Positions 10,963-25,449 of a stretch of 64,000 nucleotides of DNA are shown here, piece by piece. The first letter of the stretch is position 1; each line of letters opens with the position of its first letter. A model generated the notes under the pieces. The model searched no databases. It worked only from the letters and a program-made list of their open reading frames with translations, and was not told where the DNA came from. The DNA is from Clarkia xantiana subsp. parviflora (taxonomy: Eukaryota > Streptophyta > Magnoliopsida > Myrtales > Onagraceae), in contig JAPTYO010000007.1 of NCBI GenBank assembly GCA_036873135.1, forward strand, positions 22,736,763 to 22,800,762, read 5' to 3'. The position numbers and the translations under genes are program-made.

Positions 10963-13900
10963 TCATCGAACAGCCTCAGGAGCAGAATTACAGTAGGGAG
11001 TATGCAAACAGACCAACTTTGTACACGTCAGACAGACCACGGCAAAAGCCGCACCCATCACCAACCCAACGCTGCTTTTCCTCGTATCCAATTTCCCCGC
11101 CCTCCTAACGATCTTCCAGAAACTGGGCAGTAATCCTCCACAAGCAAACACCATCACATGATCCAATCCGCTGTAGTCGATTCCAGCGAGGATCGCCCCG
11201 ATGGCAGATGCAGGTCCCACGAAGCCAATCAGAGCTGCAGCAGCCAAAGACCCATGCCAGCTGTCGGTTGCACCGTAGATGCAGCTCGCCACAGCGGCTC
11301 CTCTAGGAAGTCCATGGAGGGAAACTGGGAGAACCATGTGGCGGCCGAGACCGTAGGCTTTTGGGGCGGCTACTCCTAGGGCGAGTCCTTCGGCTAAGGC
11401 GTGTAGAGCCACGGACCCACATGATAGAAATGACTGGAGGGTGAAAGTGCTGAGGGGGAAGCCCGTTACGGAGGGTAAGTTTAGGGGGGAGGATTTCTTG
11501 CGCCGCAAGAAACTTAGCAATGTGGTGCTCGAGAAGTGGACTGTGGCGGACCCCGCAAGGAGGAGCGATATGATGGGGAAGAATCCCATTTTTGTGGAGA
11601 AGAGAAGTTGTAGGGGCCGCCATGCACCGAGAACAAAGGCGATTCCCGAGGCCATGCCCATGAGAACAGCGTGTTGGAGATGGAAGGTGAGGGCAAAGGC
11701 AATTAGGGCGAACCCACCGAGGAGGGGGCCGAGACCGAAGAGTAAAGAGACAAAGAACCCGGAAGCATCCTCCGAGCTGTAGTTAGAAAGCAGAAAAATT
11801 GATTATTAAGACAAGGTAACCTAAAAACTACAGGTCATGTTGCTAATTGATGTTTCAGATTTGAAATGTTGATATTCGGTGTCCCAACTATCAGATTGGT
11901 TGATTTTCACTTCTTTCTCTTAAATTGACGGAAAAAAAACATGTTTTTAAGAATCAAATAGGCCTAAACCATGAGCAACAAAATCTAATATTGAGGAAAA
12001 TTGGAAAACGTGTTTATGTTGCTCATAACACCATAATGAATAGAAAAAATTGAAAAGCAACAAATCTGATGGGACAACGATTATCAACATTTTAAATATG
12101 AGACAGCGATTAGCAACATGGTCTATAACTGGGGTTGTTTTTAGATTCTTAACCCTTAAAACAAAGCTTTGTTGATTATTATAGCTTAATCACAGTATTT
12201 TTACCCTGAACCTTTATGCATACTTAGGATAGGTAATCAAGACTATCTACAAGAAATTATGTTCATCTAACCTGTAATCGTGGCTGAAATTCTCGAAAAG
12301 AGTGCTCAGTGCTTCCATGAACGCAACTGAAAGTGTAGCAGCAGATGCAACCTCCGATGCAGAAGCTTCCTGTAAGAAGAAATCAGAGATAGAACTATTA
12401 TCTCTAATCTAACCATCTGAATTGAGTTTATTCAGCAGCAAATGTTCTAGCTCCATAAACACTCTCTTCGAACCGTTTTCTCAAAATCCAACATCGAACT
12501 ATAAAAACACGGTTTTGACACTAGATGGGCGTTGTTCTGATGCTGACGTGGATATAGTAACAGAAAATGTGATTGCTTGGTGTACAAGAATACCTTGAAT
12601 GCATCCGGAAGCACCTCAGCAATAACCATCCATATCATACAACCAGCAGCAAATCCAGTACAGAAAGGCAGCACCTTGTTGAATGCATCCGCACAAATGA
12701 ATGAAGGAACCGCAACAAGTGGCTGAAAAGATTACGAACGAACCATTTGAGTCCAAAACTAAGTACCAATTTTCCAACAGAAAAAAGATAGGGATAATTT
12801 GCTTACCTGAGGTAGTGATGTGATTACACTCCAGAGCATGGCATTTTGAGGAGAAACACCTCTTGATGCAAGAACCATACTGACAGCTAATCCCTCTGGA
12901 ATATTATGCACGGCAATGGCTAAAGTTACCAGTAGACCTTGGGAGAATCCTTTTGAGCCTGCAAACGAAACTCCGACTCCAGATCCTTCTCCAAATGAAT
13001 GGAGAGTCATAATTCCGATTACAAGAACTACTTTGGTTGCATCTGCACCCTTTATGTCTAGCATACTAACTTCCCCGTATTGCTCGAGAACCTAAAATAT
13101 GATACGGAAAAAGTTAAATTAAACGGAATAGCTTATTTATCCTAGCACTGCTACAAAGTGTAAAACTTTAATGAGAAAATTGAATTTTGTTTTTTTTTCA
13201 TTTCTTTCACTTTTTTTTCACAAAAATTAACTTTCTTGAAAAAAATTCACTCAAAGATTAATGCTTTTGTGGAATTCTCCTATTTATTTATTTATCATAG
13301 ACAGATACAAAAAAAGAAAGAAAAGAATAACAAATCTTTAAAATAGGGTAAGAACCTAAAAACAGTCGCAACTATATGCCATGTTGCTAATCACTGTCCT
13401 AGATTTAAAATATTAAGATTAAGTGTCTCAACTATCATATTGGGATTTCCACTTTTTTCTCTTAAAATTGAGGTAACAAAAACATGTTTTTAAGCATCAA
13501 ATAAGTCTAATCCATGAGCAACAAATTTGATACTTCGGAAAAGTGGAAAACAACAAACTGATAGTTGGGACACTGAATATTAACATTTTAAATCTGGTAC
13601 ATCGATTATCAACATGGTCTATAGTTGAGACTGTTTTTAAGTTCTTAACCCTTTAGAATATCCCATCAAGCATGAAATAAACTGCTATCAAAGAAAGTGA
13701 ATTCTAAAATATCACACTGTTATTACCTTCTTACATAGCAAGATAAAGATCCCACCAGCTAAAATCCCAATGACAACCCAGCTTCCAGAACCATGCTCTT
13801 GACCTTCCTGAATAAGGTCAAAACTTGCAGCTAGCATCACACCGGCTGCCATTCCATTGCATAATCCCGCCCACTGAGGATCGAGCTCCACGAAGAAGAA

Positions 13901-14182
13901 AGGAACTGCTCCCAGACCAGTTGCAGCAGCCATTGCCAAAGTAAATAATGCAACAGTGGAGATCGAAACTTTGCTGGTCGCACTTTTCCAATCGCCCAAT
14001 CCTTTATTTGTGCTATCAAGATTGAAGACCTCCTCACCACTGCCATCGACTATATTGGTACGGACAATCTTGTGCGGAGCAACTCTTAATTGTGCAGTTC
14101 CATCAGAAGATTCGGTTGCTGCAGAAGCGAGCAGCAACAGCGAAAGTAGAGAAAACAAGAATATTTGTTTTGATAACCCCAT
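10963..14182 (-). CDS. ZIP family metal transporter, At3g08650 type
   Basis: There are five coding exons, in transcript order 14182-13727, 13091-12807, 12722-12594, 12369-12272 and 11776-10963, giving 593 aa. The start is the MGLSKQIF ATG, ahead of a signal-peptide-like hydrophobic segment (residues 1-25). The protein is polytopic. Residues about 183-188 read HSFGEG and 214-219 read HNIPEG, the paired His/Glu metal-site helices of ZIP carriers. A second pair is HALAEG (about 448) and HGLPRG (about 477). ZIP proteins move Zn2+, Fe2+ or Mn2+ toward the cytosol; substrate and membrane cannot be read here. The length and the 'PLVAVPSFICADAFNK' region match the plant At3g08650 subfamily, which is longer than ordinary 330-370 aa ZIPs. 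A 5' UTR exon at about 14960-15060 (donor CG|GTAAGG) shows a leader intron. Two introns each carry a related MITE. Confidence 0.92.
11815..12155. mobile_element. Mutator-type foldback MITE in ZIP intron, copy 1
   Basis: The terminal arms (CCTAAAAACTACAGGTCATG... and ...CATGGTCTATAACTGGGG) are inverted versions of one another. TTAAGACAA (11806-11814) and TTAAAACAA (12156-12164) form a 9-bp duplication with one mismatch. It shares its interior (ACATGTTTTTAAG..TCAAATA, CCATGAGCAACAAA) with copies at 13346, 48126 and 56735. Confidence 0.7.
13346..13651. mobile_element. Mutator-type foldback MITE in ZIP intron, copy 2
   Basis: It starts GGGTAAGAACCTAAAAACAG and ends GACTGTTTTTAAGTTCTTAACC, an inverted repeat continuing for about 45 bp. 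The flanks are TTTAAAATA (13337-13345) and TTTAGAATA (13652-13660), a 9-bp duplication with one mismatch. Same family as the element 1.2 kb away in the other ZIP intron. Confidence 0.72.
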
Positions 14183-15060
14183 ATCTTCAAATAAAAAAGA
14201 ACTCAGCACCAGAAATTGGTTCACTGTTTTTCGAATCTGCTGAGCTTTCTATCCGCTATGATCATTTTGATAACATATAACCAAGGTCTTGAGTAAGCAA
14301 TGCCAAAACCAGAGCTGCCTGATCAATGCATTCAACAAAAAGTCAGGTTCTATAAGCACAATTGTTGTCAATATTGCAGATAGTCTACGATAATACAAAA
14401 CAATCGGGAATGTACAGCAAAACTAACAATCAAAATCCAAAAATCTAGTTATTGTATTCGAAAAAAATGCAAGCACCAATTAAGAGCAACTTGATAAGAG
14501 ATAGGATCAAAATCCAATTTTTTTATGCAGATAGTCTATGATAATACCAAACAATCGATAATGTAAAGCAAAAATTATCAATCACAATCCAAAATCTAGT
14601 TATTGTATTCGGAAATTAATGCAAGCACCAATTAAGAGCAGCTTGATAATAGATATGATCAAAATCCAGTTGTTTATCAACTATATCAAAGCTAAACCAA
14701 GCAAATGAGCTGATAAAAGTCCAGATTTATCTTGCAGCGAGTTATCAATTAAGAGCAGCTTGATGATGAGCATTCAGATCAAGATCATGTTTCACCAACA
14801 AGAACACCAGAAATCCCCATAAAAATCGAACTTTATCCTCTATTCATCCACATTTCATGATCGAGGAAGAAACCCAAATCTAAAGGTCATAACTTTACCC
14901 GAAAACTTAGATTAATAGTCACCCAGATTGAAAATCTGGGCCAAAGCTAGAGACCTTACCGATCAAAAGGCAGCAGGATCACGGAGAGGGTTTCGAGGAG
15001 TTACGAGACAGTAAAACAAAACCCCAAAGTTCTCTTTCGCTGCTTTCTTTGTTCGACACC

Positions 15061-18000
15061 CCGCGCCGAATCCTATCTTCTCGAATTAATTAAGGTCGAA
15101 AATCCTCTGTTCTTGGTGGGCAAATGAACGAATAATTGAAAAGAAGAAGATAATAATAATAAAGAAGAAAGAAGCTGCAGAGAAGAAGGATAATAAATAA
15201 AGGTCAAATTATAAAGAAGGTGGAAGCGGGATGGGATTTGTGTGTCAGCAGGCAGCACGTTGTTTTGGTTTGAAGCTGATCCTCCTCGGCTCCTTCCGAA
15301 GAAAACCAGCGACGCCCAAGTCTTCTTCAGCAAAGGTGGAGTTTCACACCTTTCCGTACTCCATAAACAAACATTATTGCAATTTGATTCGATGTTGGAT
15401 TGATTCCCATATATGGCGACAAGTAATAAGTTTACGTTTTTTTTTTTTTCTTTCAGTTTTAAAGTATAATTTTGGCAAAAACCACAATTAAGTTTGATGA
15501 AATAATCTTTACTATTCAACAAAATATTAATTTACCATAAAAAAAAAACAAACTATTAATCATCCGAATTTAAACTGTTGAATATCAAATTAGAAAGATA
15601 ATATTTTTTTTACCATACAAATATTCGTCCATTATCCAAACATAGAAACTAAATAGATTAGAATTACCAATAAAAGAAAAATTAAAATATGGATTAACAA
15701 CAACAATTTACATATTTCTTTTTAAATTGCATAGCAATCCAGTTAGAGCATCGACAATGCAATACAAATGTGATAGACAACTCCTCACTATTTCATATTG
15801 TCTTGTCCTATTGAATTTGAGATGACCCAAATTTCTTGTGTAATCCCTCCAAATAGTGATTCACTCTCTCGCATCTCATCATTAATATAACAATATTTTA
15901 TTTTATCTCTCGTCATCTTTTTGAGCTAATCTTTTTATTAAGTGTTAATTTCATTAATATAAACTAACATATAGGGCCAAGTTGGAGTTGAATATGGTAG
16001 ACATCATTGAAGTAGTCATTGACAACTCATAGACATTTTTATTTTTTATTAGTTGACACTTATGTGGCATAACGTGGGATGAGAGTTGAGGTTGTGCATT
16101 ATAGACAAAGTTCTAAAATTTCCGAGGTACAATCTGAGCAAGGCGCTTAATAAATTTGACGATGTTCATAATGACCCAATCAACTTGATTTGTTGGACCT
16201 TGAACATACACACTAGCTATTATTTTCCTCGTCAACGTCATAGAAGATGATGTTTCCACCGATTTCCGTGACCTGATCATCCAAACAACCAAATACAAAA
16301 CAACCATGGAAGGCTTCCAAAAGAAAAATTCCACAACGATTTACAGATCTGAACCATATCTACTACATAAACTCTATTCTATAGTTCTACCAGATCTAAA
16401 AGTTTACTTCACATAAATACTTACTAAATTGAGCCGATCGACTTTAAAAATTCGTTTGATGCTGCTAATACCTTGAATACGTTGCTGGAGCCAAGAGTTT
16501 CCGTGACAGGAAAACGATAAGTATTCATAACGAGAATACAAAAATATTCAAAGAAGGGAGGACGAAGAGAAAATCGTCGGATTGCTCCGCAGTGAACCAC
16601 TACTACTAGACAAAAGCTTATCTAATAAAATAAACTACTGAAAAGAATCATTATGCCAGTCTCGGCTGCCTTAAAAAACCGCGCTAGTGATTGGAGAGTT
16701 GCAAAACTTGACACTCAAGGGCACGACTATGATGCTTATTCAAAAGATAATATAATTTTTTTGGTTACCGATGTTTTAAAATGTGATTAAATTGTTCAAA
16801 CTTGTTTTGTTTAATCATTTATGTTTGACCCAATATGATTAAATGGTTATATAGTTTTCCCTCAATTGTTTATCATTAAATTTATTAAAAATCTCATTTT
16901 TTAAAGAAAAAAAAATTGAACTCATAACTGCTTTTCTGGGTTCGATTGCGATTTATTGGTTCAATTTAAACCCAGAACTGCATTTTTGGATTCTAATCGA
17001 ACCCAATACTGCAAATATGGGTTCGAATCGGGTTTGATTTTTTTTTTTTTATTTTATGAAAATATCATGAATAATAGGATGAATTTGAAAAACATAATGA
17101 AGAAATAATATGGAATGGTATTTTTGGACATTTCATTTCACTATAAACTTTTAATCACATTGTGCAAATATATAACTAAAAACACATGTTTGAACAAAAC
17201 ACTTACCATTTTTTTAATCATATAAACAATCACATTGAGAAACTAAATAACCAACTAATATATTAACCAATTTTTTTTTTTCTAAAATATCTCGTGTATC
17301 TAGTGTATATATATATATATATACTACTATAAAAATGTGAAACTGATTTTTTTTTGGTTTAAATGAGTAATAAAGTGGGATTTTTCTTCTTTTATAATTT
17401 GAAAATGAATAATAAATTGTGAAATTTAATAATTTTCTGAAATGAAATACAATTCACTTTGTAGCATTACTCACTGTGTATAAACATGATTAACACACTG
17501 ACCATTTTGAATTTTGTTTCCCTTTATACACAAAGTTCATTTCACTATTTTATGTTGGAGCGCACTAAGATTAAAGTCTTTCCTAAGTTAAAAAGATTTT
17601 GTTGACTTCGACTTCACGGACCAGCAAGACGACGAACTTGTTCATGCCCCTTATCTGTATGATTTATTTACAAGACTCGGGAGGACCGTAATGGCTAGAG
17701 CCGTGGACAATAGGGACCAACCCACAATTTCATAAATCATGGCTTGGAGGCTGGAGCTGAGTTATTGTAGCTACCAAGCTTTCTGCTGCAGATTTAGTTT
17801 CTGAATCATTCATTCATCATCATCTTCATCATGGAGCTAGCTCTTCATAATAATAATAATTGCAGAAAAGAAACAACACAAATATGTTTTTGCTTGTTAA
17901 CTAAGGCAAGACAAATAACTTCTAATTGGTCACTCCAATAATATCTATGTCCCTTTCAACATGTAATAACCAACCGACCGGCTTTCGCATCCAAATGACA

Positions 18001-18218
18001 TCAAATCAAATTCATGCAGCGATAAGGAGAAGCCAATTTGAACTTTGCAGTAACGTAAAAATGTCTCCTTTATCATCTTAGTAAATGAAATTTCATAACT
18101 TGAATCGTAAAAGTATACAAGAATCTCCGGTCCTACTAAGATAGATCCTAACCCAACAAAGGTGACAATACCGATAATACGGGCAGCACAAGTTCGACCA
18201 TCCTGTTGGGAAGAGATT
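15061..18218. other. Intergenic region between ZIP and SNAT genes
   Basis: The left end is the ZIP promoter and transcription start area; its CT-rich leader lies near 15000-15060. An open frame at 16113-16334 (-) matches no family I know and is probably chance. Stretches near 16925-17035 repeat GGTTCGA / GGGTTCGAATCGGG-like words, resembling hAT-type debris. GGAGCGCACTAAGATTAAAG near 17556 resembles part of the retroinsertion at 23456. 17281-17325 contains a TA run. No gene was recognised. Confidence 0.5.
15532..15546 (+). mobile_element. Micro-retroinsertion TTACCAT-A8
   Basis: Fifteen bases (TTACCAT plus A8) lie between AACAAAATATTAAT (15518-15531) and AACAAACTATTAAT (15547-15560), a 14-bp duplication with one mismatch. 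Confidence 0.6.
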
Positions 18219-20954
<2,736 letters not shown>

Positions 20955-21226
20955 TTTCTGGCTGTGGGCTATTCTTGGCTTCGGCACGGATATGGAGTAC
21001 TTGGCAACACTAGGCTAGGCCCCGGAGGCACAGTTAATTTTGTCAGCATTTCCCGGGTCCACGTCCGACCAGAGACGGCGAGGAGGATAACCTTGGTAAA
21101 GCAAAACTAGCAAATATTGACTGTGCCCGGTGTTTTGGTCCATGCGCTTCCGTCTTTGATTGATTTGTGGCTTAACGGCAAGCACCAGGCGCATGGAAAT
21201 TTTGTCATCCAACTAAGCGGTCCAGT
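20955..21226. other. SNAT upstream region
   Basis: Moderately GC-rich DNA upstream of the acetyltransferase ATG, presumably the promoter and 5' UTR. No convincing TATA box was seen. It ends at the micro-insertion target repeat at 21211. Confidence 0.45.
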
Positions 21227-21242
21227 TGGCAAAAAAAAAAAA
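21227..21242 (+). mobile_element. Micro-retroinsertion TGGC-A12
   Basis: Only 16 bases, TGGC followed by A12, lie between AACTAAGCGGTCCAGT (21211-21226) and AACTAAGCAGTCCAGT (21243-21258). The flanking duplication is 16 bp with one mismatch, as long as the insert. Confidence 0.7.
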
Positions 21243-21497
21243 AACTAAGCAGTCCAGTAAGGCTGGTGATTGTGAGGATGTGGTGCGAATATCATTAATA
21301 CCAGAATCATACCATATTTTTTTCACTCATACTATAACCATAACCATAACAACTGCGATTATGATTCTTCATACCATAACCATATCTATAATCATAGTTT
21401 TTAACCACGATTAAACCATTTCACCACAATCATTTAAACTAATACAACATTAATGTTTCATAAAAGAAAAATAAACATACATTCATTGTTTCATACA

Positions 21498-22399
21498 GGC
21501 ACGAATCTAGAAAAAAATAGTTAGAGGGGGCAAAATTTAAATTAACTATACTATAAATACAAACATTATACACTTTATATTATATTAGAATGATCAACAA
21601 TATTTATTAAGTGCTCTTCAAACTTCATCAATAATATTTGAATGAAAATTAGTGGTTTTTTTGTTAAGTCGGGATCTGAAAAGTCATCTATATTGAATTT
21701 TTCATATTTTTATTTCGAGTGAACACATTATTTTTAACTGAAATAGCTTATTTAGTTTTATTTATTTTTAGGATAAATTTCTCGATATTTATTAAAATCT
21801 CAACAAAGTTTTTAAAACGTAGAAAATAATTAAAAACGTCAAAAATAATTGAACTATGAGTAACAAGTATTTAGAATAAGAAAACTAAAATTTCTAATAA
21901 TCTAGCATCAATCGGTCCTAAGAAAAAATTAGTAAAAATTAAAACATAAAAAAATTCGACATTCGTTAAGAATCTAGCCACTTCAATTCTTCTCATACAT
22001 TTACATAAGCTCTTTTACTTTTTTATTATTAAGTTAATAAATATATAATAATAAAAATACCAATAAAAAAAATAGTACTAATAAATTTTAATACGCAAAT
22101 CGGCATATTCTAATAATTAATACATCGGTTTCTTGTATGTTAATAAAAAATTAAATTCTTGGCCAAAAAAATAAAAAATAAAATTGAAATTGAACAACTA
22201 TATCTAAATATGTTATCTCTAATTATTATTATTTTTAATTATAAAGAGGATAAATTGTACTCTTCTTTGTTTTTTAATCACTTTTACTAATTTTTTTTTC
22301 CTAAGTTCCTAGTTCTATTAGAACCCTATTATATAGCTATGAAGTCAAGATTCAGAGGGGGCAATGGCCCCTTCTCGCCATGACGTGGCCTCGTGAGTG
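21498..22399. mobile_element. Non-autonomous DNA element (902 bp) with 10-bp TSD
   Basis: Bounded by perfect GTTTCATACA copies at 21488-21497 and 22400-22409. The ends carry TTAGAGGGGGCAAAATTT near the left and TTCAGAGGGGGCAATGGCCCCT near the right. Such '...AGAGGGGGCAA...' termini are common in plant non-autonomous elements. A 9-10 bp duplication would fit a Mutator-type transposase. No coding. Confidence 0.55.
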
Positions 22400-22659
22400 G
22401 TTTCATACACGAAATCCAAATTAAACATAACTTCATTGTTTCGCTTAATTAAAAAAACAGATCTTCAATCGCCTATCACTTGCGATCTTCGATCCTCATT
22501 TGCGATCACTTCCACTCGTGGTTACCTATCATAAGAAATATAGACAAAAAAAATGGTAGGTGGGAAAGGCAACATAATAAGAATTATAATATTTGACTAA
22601 TAATTAAAGTATAATAATAACGTATATATATAACAGTATAAGTATTAGTAATATATATA

Positions 22660-22952
22660 TATATATATATAATATAATTGAGATGCAAGTTTGGCTAATA
22701 GCTTAGATTTTTTCCAAATCACCAACAAGCATTTTGATTGGTTAGTAATTAGTTTTGTAACTTCTTCATATGTTACACATTACTACTTTCATTCAATTCT
22801 CTAATCTCTTTTTTTTCTACATGTATATTAGTTAATTTTGATTAGTATACTAATTCACATTCTTCATATTCATATTATAATAGTATTTGTGAGCATTAAA
22901 AAAATAATTTGTGCAACATGTACTTAAAATAGTGTTAACAATTAGGGTATCA
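22660..22952 (+). repeat. Helitron 5' end, tandem copy
   Basis: About 297 bp (ATAATTGAGATGCAAGTTTGGCT...GTTAACAATTAGGGTATCA) that is repeated almost unchanged directly downstream (22973 onward). It is an extra 5' part of the Helitron at 22953, left either by tandem insertion or by duplication. Confidence 0.65.
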
Positions 22953-24417
22953 TCTATCTATATATATAATACAATTGAGATGCAATTTTGGCTAATAGCG
23001 TAGATTTTTTCCATGTCACCAACAAGCATTTTGATTGGTTAGTAATTGGTTTTGTAACTTCTTCATATGTTACACATTACTACTTTTCATTCAATTCTCT
23101 AATCTCATTTTTTTCTACATGTATATTAGTTAATCTTGATTAGTATACTAATTCACATTCTTCATATTCATATTATAATAGTTTTTGTGAACTTTGCAAA
23201 AATAATTTGTGCAACATGTAGTTAAAATAGTGTTAACAATTAGGGTATCAATTTGCAAAAATGTAAAATTTTAACTTAACAAAATATTTCTTATACTAAT
23301 TCTTAAGAATAAAATGTGCATTGCCCCCTTAAATTTAAATACTTTTTAAGAAAAATTTCATGCATGTTTACTTTCATTAAAACAACCTCTTTATTCCAAC
23401 TATTTTGTCACCTTTTTAATTATTTTCTAAAACTTACTATAATATAATCATTGTTTTTTTTTTTTTTTTGGATAATTTACATTGCTTTCGCAAGTTCGGA
23501 CCGGGAGCGTTAAGGTTAAAGTCCTCCCCAAGGCGGCGTAATAATATAATCATTGTTAAAATTATCAAAAGTAAGTTTATGCTTTTAAAATTATCAAATA
23601 CACCCTAATCATATGTTTTCTATGTTCAAACTTATGGTACTACATATTGTAATAAAATAAAAGTAAAAATGATGAATTATTACTATTTCTTAAGTAGAGT
23701 GATATCATAGTAATATAATAAAAGTAATTGAAATATTTATAAACTGGAAGTAAATGTGTTTTGATAAAACCTACCAATTCTTATACTCCATATGTTACTA
23801 ATCTATATTAAGTATTTAAGTTCTCCGTCCATGAATTTTCACCTTCGTCGTCTTCTTCTCTTCTTATTGGTTTTGTTCATTTCACCGCTAAAAGAATTTT
23901 AAATCTCAGCATTCGGTTACATCGATCTAAAAAATCAACACAATGTCTAATGAAAATTGCTTCTTCGAGCAGAATACTTGGACAAAGATCCCTTCAGTCG
24001 TCTCGACACCCATAATGTCGATCACACCCTCATTTCTAATACTCTCGTTGTGATCGTTAAGGTAAAGAATTTTATAGGGTAATCGAAAGATGACAATTTT
24101 ACTTTAAATTAATTTATGCTGATTAAACTGCAGATTGGCTACGCTAACTTGATTGTGCTCGATAGTATGACAACGAGAATGAGATATATATTTGTTTATA
24201 TAAATTTTTTTTTTTGTTTCTTCTGGATATTTTTGTGCATTACATTTTTCACTTGATAAATAAAACGTAAATAATGTTTAAAATATCGGTGGAAAAATAA
24301 CTGAAATTAGCTCATAAATATTTATAATTTATCATATATATAATTAATACATAACATAAATGCAAATAAAAATTACAAAAATATCAACCCCGCGCAATGC
24401 GCGGAGCAAATACCTAT
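22953..24417 (+). mobile_element. Candidate non-autonomous Helitron (1465 bp)
   Basis: It starts TCTATCTATATATATAATAC after an A (22952). Near its 3' end is a GC-rich hairpin, CCGCGC AAT GCGCGG (24390-24404), followed within 13 bases by CTAT, then T. CTAT departs from the CTRR consensus by one base, so the 3' terminus may be mutated. No helicase coding. Confidence 0.55.
23456..23540 (-). mobile_element. 85-bp retroposed fragment with 17-bp TSD
   Basis: Perfect copies of ATAATATAATCATTGTT (23439-23455 and 23541-23557) flank an insert that starts with poly-T. On the minus strand it reads GCCGCCTTGGGGAGGACTTT...CCGGTCCGAACTTGCGAA...AATTATCC followed by poly-A. GGTCCGAACTT resembles a tRNA-type B box, so a 5'-truncated SINE tail is likely. 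It sits inside the Helitron. Confidence 0.75.
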
Positions 24418-24929
24418 TATATATTAATATTATATATATAGAGGTGATGGTTATAGGTTATGGACCGAATACCATAACCATTGCGATTACAAAATTGATC
24501 ACCATATCCGCCCCTCACGTAATGGTGCAGTTAACCATTGCAGTAAATGGTGCGAATAACTATGGTGATTTAATTTTTACCGCACCATTGCCGACCCTAG
24601 GTCCAACTCGATTTTTTTTTTTTTTTGCAATAATCCAAATTTTGGCTGACTTTAATCTTTAGGGAGTTGTTCACCAATGTAAATATGTGAAATATATATA
24701 TATAGGCAACATAAAAAATTATATCAAAACTAGACCTCGCCGATTTGGCCCGTTTCGGCGTAGTGTTTACATCTTGTTGGCATTTACACCGGGTTGGCTC
24801 TACCCAGCATGATGATTTTTTTTTTTTATTTTTTGCCAAAATACTATTGAAAATGGTGAATCCTGTTGTTACATCGGGTTGGCCAGACCCGACATAATAA
24901 TTTTTTGCATTTTTTTTTTTTGCAAAACA

Positions 24930-25447
24930 TGTTAGCATATGGTGACGTGGCGTCGTAATTGGTAGCCCGTTAATGCTAAGGAAATTATCTAAGTTAATTA
25001 GGTAATTGTCACATTAGGGTAATTAGGCCAACCCTAACCCTAATTGACATGGGAGGCCCAAAATTGGGTCTCCCCCATTAATAGCATGGTTCGGCCGGAC
25101 CCCTATACCACATTGGTAGGAGTGGACTTTTGTCCACTCATTCATAATAAAGTACCTCCATTGAGGAATTTGAGAGAAACCCTCTCGCCCTTAGCGGTGC
25201 ACATCTTAGTCCGAGGTTCTGTCCCCGTTGAAGAATCAATCAGAGGCTTTGTTGTGGAGCTTATACCGCGTAGGACTTCTTCTCACGAAGAACTTGTACG
25301 GGTTCCGACCGAAGGATCAGAACTCACTCCATAACGTTCTTGGGCAGGAAAGCTATTGAGGTATGTGTACTTTATTCCGCCACGTAATTAGATTACTTAC
25401 TAGTACACGTTTAGCATTCCGTAGTATTACGTCCCCGTAATCCAACA
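24930..25447. mobile_element. Solo LTR (518 bp), probably Copia type
   Basis: It begins TGTTAGCATATG and ends GTAATCCAACA (TG...CA ends), between perfect 5-bp duplications AAACA at 24925-24929 and 25448-25452. Removing it with one AAACA rejoins TTTTTGCAAAACAATATTG, which matches other copies of the host repeat. Contains AATAAAG near 25146 and GC-richer unique sequence. No internal domain, so it arose by LTR-LTR recombination. Confidence 0.8.
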
Positions 25448-25449
25448 AA

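Larger units (their letters stand above)
21259..24600. mobile_element. Probable hAT-like element disrupted by nested insertions
   Basis: The left end reads AAGGCTGGTGATTGTGAGGA...GTGGTGCGAAT. The right end reads TTTTTACCGCACCATTGCCGACCCTA, roughly its inverse. Both ends are full of CCATAACCAT / ATGGTTAT words that also occur in the smaller element at 56950-57380. The interior is filled by the insertion at 21498-22399 and the Helitron at 22953-24417. The target duplication is only suggestive (AGTCCAG against GGTCCAA), so the boundaries are tentative. Confidence 0.4.

Noticed and set aside
16113..16334. Open frame on the minus strand (73 codons)
   Set aside because: No recognisable motif, not part of a spliced model I could build, and flanked by AT-rich repeats; probably chance.
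25030..25045. ACCCTAACCCTAA telomere-like repeat
   Set aside because: Only two units, inside the solo LTR; not an interstitial telomere array.
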